DNA from: Gammaproteobacteria bacterium
GTDB lineage: Bacteria > Pseudomonadota > Gammaproteobacteria > SZUA-229
NCBI GenBank assembly: GCA_027858635.1
Contig: JAQICG010000306.1
Span: forward strand, 1 to 8,690
DNA length: 8,690 nucleotides
Direction: 5' to 3'
Shown here one piece after another: positions 5,728 through 8,690 of the stretch (position 1 is the stretch's first letter; each line of letters starts with the position of its first letter). A program made the translations under genes and the position numbers. Under the pieces are notes generated by a model, which was not told where the DNA came from, made no database searches, and was given only the letters and a program-made list of their open reading frames with translations.

Positions 5728-6571
5728 AGCCAATTATTCCCGGCTCATTGTTACAGCCTGCCTGCTCCTGCTGGCATTTGCCTCGGCGACCAATCTGCTG
5801 GATAACTATGGTGAGAAATACACCGATGAGGGCTTCAAGCGTTCGCTATCTGCGTTTGCCATTGCCAAGGGGCTGAATGGTCTGATCTCGGTGGTGCAGG
5901 GCACCGAAGTGGCGGTGCAGCCTGCGGGGGTTGGTTTGATCATGACGCCGGGGCAGATTCTCGATCCGGCCAATGATCTGATCGAACGTTTTTCATGGGT
6001 GATGCTGCTCTGTACAACCTCACTGGGCATTCAGGCTATTCTGCTGAAGATGTTTTCTTCGTTTTATTTTTCCATCGTAGTGACGGCTTCGCTGTTGCTG
6101 ATGGTGCCGTTTGTCTGGAATGGTAGGAACTATTCGGTCAGGATGAAAAATGTCATCTATCGACTGGCCGCCTTTCTTATTATCCTGCGATTTTTTATAC
6201 CCGTCATGGCGATTACTAGCGAGGGAATTTATAGCGCCTTTCTTGAGTCGAAGTATGTAGAGTCGAAAGCACAGCTGGAACAGTCCAATGAAACCATATC
6301 CAGCCTGAATGAAGAGAATCAGGAGGCCAATATCGAAGCTCTGGAAGTGCCATGGTACGAATCACTGAGCAAGAACTTCAACTCAGCGGTTGATGCTTTC
6401 GATGTCGATAAACGCGTGGAGCAGCTGAAAAAAGAGGCCGATAATCTGACTAGTTACATTGTGGATCTGATCGTGGTGTTTACCATGCAGACCATACTAC
6501 TGCCACTGGTTTTTATCTGGCTGGCGCTGAGATTGATAAAAGCCAATTTCAGCTTCCGATTTTTTAATTAA
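5714..6571 (+). CDS. Multi-pass membrane protein of unknown function, coupled to dsbB
   Basis: A 285-residue protein with no family name that I know. Membrane segments are likely at about 11-29, 93-111, 116-135, 148-168 and 249-273. A hydrophilic region (29-91) holds what looks like the conserved core: AKGLNGLISVVQGTEVAVQP (51-70), GVGLIMTPGQILDPANDLIE (72-91), then RFSWVML. A second soluble region (169-248) is charged and helical, with coiled-coil character at about 178-205 (ESKAQLEQSNETISSLNEEN, 183-202) and again near 233-247. I recall uncharacterised gammaproteobacterial proteins with the GTEVxxQPAG and TPGQxLDPxNDLxERFSW signatures. The gene starts 14 bases inside dsbB, pointing to translational coupling and perhaps a shared envelope role. 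It has one cysteine in the first membrane helix (16) and one at 100, no CxxC, so a redox role is not evident. Repeat copy C starts nine bases after the stop. Confidence 0.85.
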   Translation: MRFLKANYSRLIVTACLLLLAFASATNLLDNYGEKYTDEGFKRSLSAFAIAKGLNGLISVVQGTEVAVQPAGVGLIMTPGQILDPANDLIERFSWVMLLCTTSLGIQAILLKMFSSFYFSIVVTASLLLMVPFVWNGRNYSVRMKNVIYRLAAFLIILRFFIPVMAITSEGIYSAFLESKYVESKAQLEQSNETISSLNEENQEANIEALEVPWYESLSKNFNSAVDAFDVDKRVEQLKKEADNLTSYIVDLIVVFTMQTILLPLVFIWLALRLIKANFSFRFFN

Positions 6572-6580
6572 AGGTTATGA

Positions 6581-6610
6581 GTAGGATGGGCAAATCGCAG
6601 TGTGCCCATC
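6581..6610 (+). repeat. Dispersed palindromic repeat, copy C
   Basis: It starts GTAGGATGGGCAAATCGCAG and ends TGCCCATC. The arms GATGGGCA (6585-6592) and TGCCCATC (6603-6610) are perfect reverse complements around a 10-base loop, the best-formed of the three copies. It lies 9 bases after the stop of the membrane-protein gene and 20 bases before yajD, so it could separate the two transcripts or affect yajD expression. Confidence 0.85.
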
Positions 6611-6630
6611 AATGTTAAATATGAGGCGTA

Positions 6631-6996
6631 ATGATGAATACCAAAAACAAGTTTGATCAGGCAGTGGCAAATGCACGCCGTGCCAGTGACCAGCGTGAGC
6701 TGGGTTATCGTGAGCAGGCGTTGAAGTTATATCCGCATATTTGCGGGCGTTGCTGTCGCGAGTTCGATCGTAAGAATCTGCAAGAGCTGACGGTGCATCA
6801 TCGCGATCATGATCACGATAATAATCCGTCTGACGGCAGTAACTGGGAGTTGCTCTGTCTCTACTGCCATGACAATGAACACCAACGCCAGACCGAGGCG
6901 CGCCAGGGCAATACCGCCACCGATGACGGTAAGCAGGATACGGCAACGTTCAACCCGTTTGCCGATCTCAAGTCGATGCTGAATAGCAAAGAGTGA
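6631..6996 (+). CDS. yajD: YajD-family HNH nuclease-like protein
   Basis: A 121-residue protein closely resembling E. coli YajD (115 residues), an HNH-fold protein whose cellular role is not settled. After a basic N-terminus comes GYREQALKLYP (25-35) and then zinc-knuckle Cys38 and Cys41 (CGRC). ELTVHHRDHDHDNNP (52-66) holds the first catalytic His. DGSNWELLCLYCHDNEH (68-84) holds Asn71, Cys76, Cys79, His80 and His84. So both CxxC zinc pairs and the H-N-H residues are intact. The C-terminus NPFADLKSML (108-117) is the family's conserved tail. There are two adjacent start codons: GAGG at 6623-6626 fits the second ATG (6634) slightly better in spacing, but one residue makes no difference. It probably starts the group yajD, metallopeptidase, chelatase. 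Isolated, it gives no sign of a restriction or toxin context. Confidence 0.93.
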   Translation: MMNTKNKFDQAVANARRASDQRELGYREQALKLYPHICGRCCREFDRKNLQELTVHHRDHDHDNNPSDGSNWELLCLYCHDNEHQRQTEARQGNTATDDGKQDTATFNPFADLKSMLNSKE

Positions 6997-7030
6997 ATTG
7001 ATGACGACTAACCGGCGATATGGCTAGCTG

Positions 7031-7771
7031 ATGCTGTGGTATAGAAAAAAAGAAAAGGCGAAAAAATCCAGTCAAATTATTGTTGATAATATTGATGTGC
7101 GGATCGTGCGTAAAAAGATAAAAAATATGCACCTGCGCGTGTATTCGCCCGAGGGGCATGTGCGGGTGGCGGTGCCGATGCATGTCAGTGATGAGGTGGT
7201 GCGTCGCACTGTCATCGATAGAATTATCTGGATCAGAGAACAGCAGCTGCGCCTGGCCAGCCTGCCTGAGCCAATGCCGTGCGAGATGGTTTCGGGTGAA
7301 TGCCATTACTATCTGGGTGAGGCCTGTCGGCTGGAGGTGGTTGAGCGACAGGGCAAGCACGAGGTGGTGAAAAACAATCGTGACCTGCGGCTTTATGTGC
7401 GAGCGGATACTGAGTCGGCGAAACGTGCTTCAGTTCTGGATGCGTGGTATCGCAGGCAGATCAAAGCGCTTTTGCCCGAGCTTATCAGGAAGTGGGAGCC
7501 GGTTATGGGTGTCGAGGTGAACGAATGGGGCATCAAGAAAATGAAAACCCGCTGGGGTACCTGCAATATTTCGGCAGGTCGCATCTGGCTGAATCTGGAG
7601 CTGGTGAAAAGGCCGATTGAGTGCCTCGAATATGTGCTGGTGCATGAGATGGTGCATCTGCTGGAGCGTTATCATAATCAGAATTTCAGGGCATATATGG
7701 ATCGGTTTTTGCCGCACTGGCGTGTGCAGGAAGAGATATTAAAAAGCGAGCCACTGGCTCATGAGGGATAA
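7031..7771 (+). CDS. YgjP-like (DUF45) zinc metallopeptidase
   Basis: A 246-residue soluble protein of the YgjP/DUF45 family (clan MA, related to SprT and wrongly often called M48). The N-terminal beta-rich part contains the family pattern VRIVRKKIKNMHLRVYSPEG (23-42) followed by VRVAVPMHVSDE. The C-terminal domain carries KKMKTRWGTCN (169-179), where the WGTC is a family hallmark, then IWLNLELVKRP (185-195). The zinc site is HEMVH (205-209), with His205, Glu206 and His209; His215 in RYHNQNF is the third ligand. All catalytic residues are present. The ATG at 7031 is the first in-frame start after a TAG at 7025 and lacks a good ribosome site. Relatives sometimes sit beside type I restriction genes; none is here. 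The chelatase gene follows 14 bases on, so the two are surely cotranscribed. The substrate is unknown. Confidence 0.92.
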   Translation: MLWYRKKEKAKKSSQIIVDNIDVRIVRKKIKNMHLRVYSPEGHVRVAVPMHVSDEVVRRTVIDRIIWIREQQLRLASLPEPMPCEMVSGECHYYLGEACRLEVVERQGKHEVVKNNRDLRLYVRADTESAKRASVLDAWYRRQIKALLPELIRKWEPVMGVEVNEWGIKKMKTRWGTCNISAGRIWLNLELVKRPIECLEYVLVHEMVHLLERYHNQNFRAYMDRFLPHWRVQEEILKSEPLAHEG

Positions 7772-7775
7772 AACC

Positions 7776-7783
7776 GGGAGGTG
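7776..7783 (+). promoter_or_regulatory. Strong ribosome binding site for the chelatase gene
   Basis: GGGAGGTG lies two bases before the ATG at 7786, with the GGAGG core five bases away. It is the best Shine-Dalgarno match in the window and fixes the start of the downstream gene. It suggests much stronger translation of the chelatase than of the metallopeptidase just upstream. Confidence 0.8.
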
Positions 7784-7785
7784 AA

Positions 7786-8154
7786 ATGAATACTTTACTG
7801 CTTGTTGCCCATGGTAGCCGTCGTCAGCAATCGAATGATGAAGTTATAGTGCTGGCTGAAAAACTGGCCCAACAGTGCTCCGGTCAATATGAAATTATCC
7901 ATGCTGCCTTTCTTGAACTGGTTGAGCCGTCGATTCCGCAAGGGATAAAAAAGTGTGTGGATGATGGAGCCAAAACGGTGACCGTATTGCCCTATTTTCT
8001 AAATCCCGGTCGCCATGTTGTAGATGATATTCCTGGCATTGTGGTAGAGGCTAAAAAGCATCATCCTGATGTTGATATCAAAGTTGCACTACATCTGGGA
8101 GCGTCTGACCTGATGATGGATCTGCTGATATCAACGGCGAATACGGCGGTTTAA
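7786..8154 (+). CDS. cbiX: CbiX-type short sirohydrochlorin chelatase
   Basis: A 122-residue single-domain chelatase of the CbiX/SirB family. It inserts Co2+ or Fe2+ into sirohydrochlorin on the way to cobalamin or siroheme. It has the length of the small homodimeric form (about 120-130) rather than the two-domain form near 250. The N-terminus LLVAHGSRRQQSN (5-17) holds metal-binding His9. AAFLELVEPSIPQGI (40-54) is the typical substrate-cleft segment. VLPYFLNPGRHVVDDIP (67-83) holds the second active-site His77 with Pro74-Gly-Arg. Both key histidines are present. No other cobalamin or siroheme genes are in the window, so metal preference cannot be inferred from context. It is the last gene of the rightward group, with an imperfect hairpin just downstream. 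Confidence 0.92.
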   Translation: MNTLLLVAHGSRRQQSNDEVIVLAEKLAQQCSGQYEIIHAAFLELVEPSIPQGIKKCVDDGAKTVTVLPYFLNPGRHVVDDIPGIVVEAKKHHPDVDIKVALHLGASDLMMDLLISTANTAV

Positions 8155-8169
8155 TTTTATATAAACGGC

Positions 8170-8199
8170 AACACTTAAACGGCAGCCCCCTTATGTGTT
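8170..8199. terminator. Imperfect hairpin between convergent genes
   Basis: AACAC (8170-8174) pairs with GTGTT (8195-8199). After a T/T mismatch, TAA (8176-8178) pairs with TTA (8191-8193), closing a 12-base loop. It lies between the chelatase stop and the stop of the minus-strand fragment, where a bidirectional terminator would be expected, but no good T-run follows on either strand. A direct repeat AAACGGCA (8163-8170 and 8177-8184) overlaps it. Confidence 0.3.
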
Positions 8200-8209
8200 T
8201 GCTGTCGTA

Positions 8210-8395
8210 TCATTCTTTAGATGCGCCGTTCACAATAACCAGATCGACCTCGGTGTGGGGCACGCCGAGAGATTCGATCAGATCTTTCACTGATCGATCA
8301 TTTTTCAGCTCATGGCGGAACTCAAGGTAACGCAGATGCACTGGCAGGAAATCATTGAGTTCATCATGAAAGTAAAGGTTAATGTGACGGCTCAT
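8210..8395 (-). pseudogene. Truncated Mut7-C ubiquitin-like domain fragment
   Basis: A 61-residue reading frame matching the start of Ub-Mut7-C proteins: FHDELNDFLP (9-18) and SVKDLIESLGVPHTEVD (35-51), ending IVNGASKE. In intact relatives this ubiquitin-like segment continues after VNG with a final strand (the xVxPGDRIxVYP part), followed by the Mut7-C PIN-like RNase domain with its zinc-ribbon cysteines. Here a TGA stops the frame before the last strand, and only 55 bases remain before the convergent chelatase gene. Translating the following bases in this frame gives nothing family-like. It is therefore most likely a remnant left by deletion, although a stand-alone MoaD-like miniature cannot be excluded. 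No good ribosome site precedes the ATG at 8395. Confidence 0.65.
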
Positions 8396-8690
8396 AAATC
8401 TATGATACTGGATTCGATGGCATGCTGCATGCTGATGCGCAGCACAATTTGATTGTGCGCCTATGCGGATGAACAGGCTGCTTGAAGCTGTGCAAAGTGA
8501 ATATTTTAGTCCGTATCCGCTTCCTTCTTAGTTTAATCGGTTGATGAGACGTGAATCTATGTACGTTCTGAAATATAATGGGGCGCACTTTGTCGCTAGG
8601 AGGTTGTCGGATTCAGGATGAATTGGCTGCGGAAGTGGGAGAGCGGCCCAAATCTCCCCGATTTTTCGTTGCGTAGAATAACTATGCGCC
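8396..8690. other. Unassigned right-edge region with hairpins and an AGGAGG
   Basis: No gene is recognised in these 295 bases. Visible structure: a direct repeat CATGCTG (8421-8427 and 8428-8434); a perfect hairpin GCACAAT (8442-8448), loop TTG, ATTGTGC (8452-8458); AGGAGG at 8598-8603. Near the edge are two more small stems: AAATC/GATTT (8650-8654, 8660-8664) and GCGTAG/CTATGC with one G-U pair (8671-8676, 8682-8687). A plus frame from ATG 8618 (MNWLRKWESGPNLPDF...) and a minus frame of about 53 codons entering from the right edge (containing IWAALPLPQPIHPESDNLL) are both open, but the window ends before either can be judged. It could be the start of another dispersed element. Confidence 0.5.
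8574..8579 (+). promoter_or_regulatory. Consensus -10 box, possible promoter
   Basis: TATAAT matches the sigma-70 -10 consensus perfectly. No good -35 lies 16-18 bases upstream (GTGAAT at 8551-8556 is poor), and the TG for an extended -10 is misplaced by two bases. AGGAGG follows 18 bases later. It is a candidate rightward promoter for whatever continues beyond the window. Confidence 0.3.

Noticed and set aside
1447..6610. CRISPR-like interpretation of the three similar palindromic repeats
   Set aside because: Copies are separated by over 2 kb with genes between them, and there are no regular spacers and no cas genes.
6575..6946. 123-codon minus-strand frame opposite yajD
   Set aside because: It is the antisense of an intact YajD with all its metal-binding residues, and its histidine/arginine-rich translation mirrors the HHRDHDHD codons.
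7031..7771. DUF45 metallopeptidase and HNH protein as a defence island
   Set aside because: No methyltransferase, restriction subunit, helicase or toxin gene is present; both proteins are common chromosomal families and the neighbour is a cofactor-biosynthesis chelatase.
8400..8588. 62-codon minus-strand frame upstream of the Mut7-C fragment
   Set aside because: It crosses two perfect hairpins and a direct repeat, has no ribosome site and resembles no family; it does not join the fragment as a missing domain.

Overview
The window looks like an ordinary chromosomal stretch of a gammaproteobacterium of moderate base composition. I infer this from protein families: a DUF2956 protein, a YajD-type HNH protein, a DsbB with the enterobacterial cysteine layout, a YeaD-type mutarotase and a paired anchored protein plus NTF2-like lipoprotein. 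I cannot assign genus or species. There is no rRNA, tRNA, CRISPR array, prophage or complete insertion sequence.

Layout. The left edge (1-104) is a large palindrome: perfect 26-bp arms around a smaller hairpin. A TauE/SafE-type (TSUP) permease (203-940) and a small tail-anchored DUF2956 protein (1066-1404) follow, with an inverted repeat between them. A Bcp/PrxQ peroxiredoxin (1487-1951) lies on the minus strand and converges on DUF2956. About 480 bases without a confident gene precede a single-pass anchored protein (2435-3100) and an NTF2-like lipoprotein (3144-3626). Next is a 166-bp MITE-like element (3665-3830) with near-perfect 20-bp inverted ends, TA at both edges and a central hairpin. 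It sits 29 bases before a 72-residue protein with a possible DnaT-like domain.

A D-hexose-6-phosphate mutarotase (4183-5106) is followed by dsbB (5185-5727). dsbB overlaps by 14 bases a 285-residue membrane protein of unknown function (5714-6571). A probable rightward group follows: yajD (6631-6996), a YgjP/DUF45 zinc metallopeptidase (7031-7771) and a short CbiX-type chelatase (7786-8154). The right end holds a truncated Mut7-C ubiquitin-like fragment on the minus strand (8210-8395) and an unassigned tract containing a TATAAT box, an AGGAGG and short hairpins.

The coding content is mostly housekeeping: periplasmic disulfide formation, peroxide defence, sugar-phosphate epimer balance, tetrapyrrole metal insertion and membrane transport. 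The less ordinary material is non-coding. Three copies of a roughly 30-base palindromic repeat (1447, 4081, 6581) lie shortly after stop codons. There are also the MITE, the left-edge palindrome, and a tandem CATGAACC leader before dsbB in which tiny ORFs are chained by ATGA overlaps. I see no clear new defence or biosynthetic system. The best candidates for undescribed biology are the dsbB-coupled membrane protein, the anchored-protein/lipoprotein pair and the repeat families.
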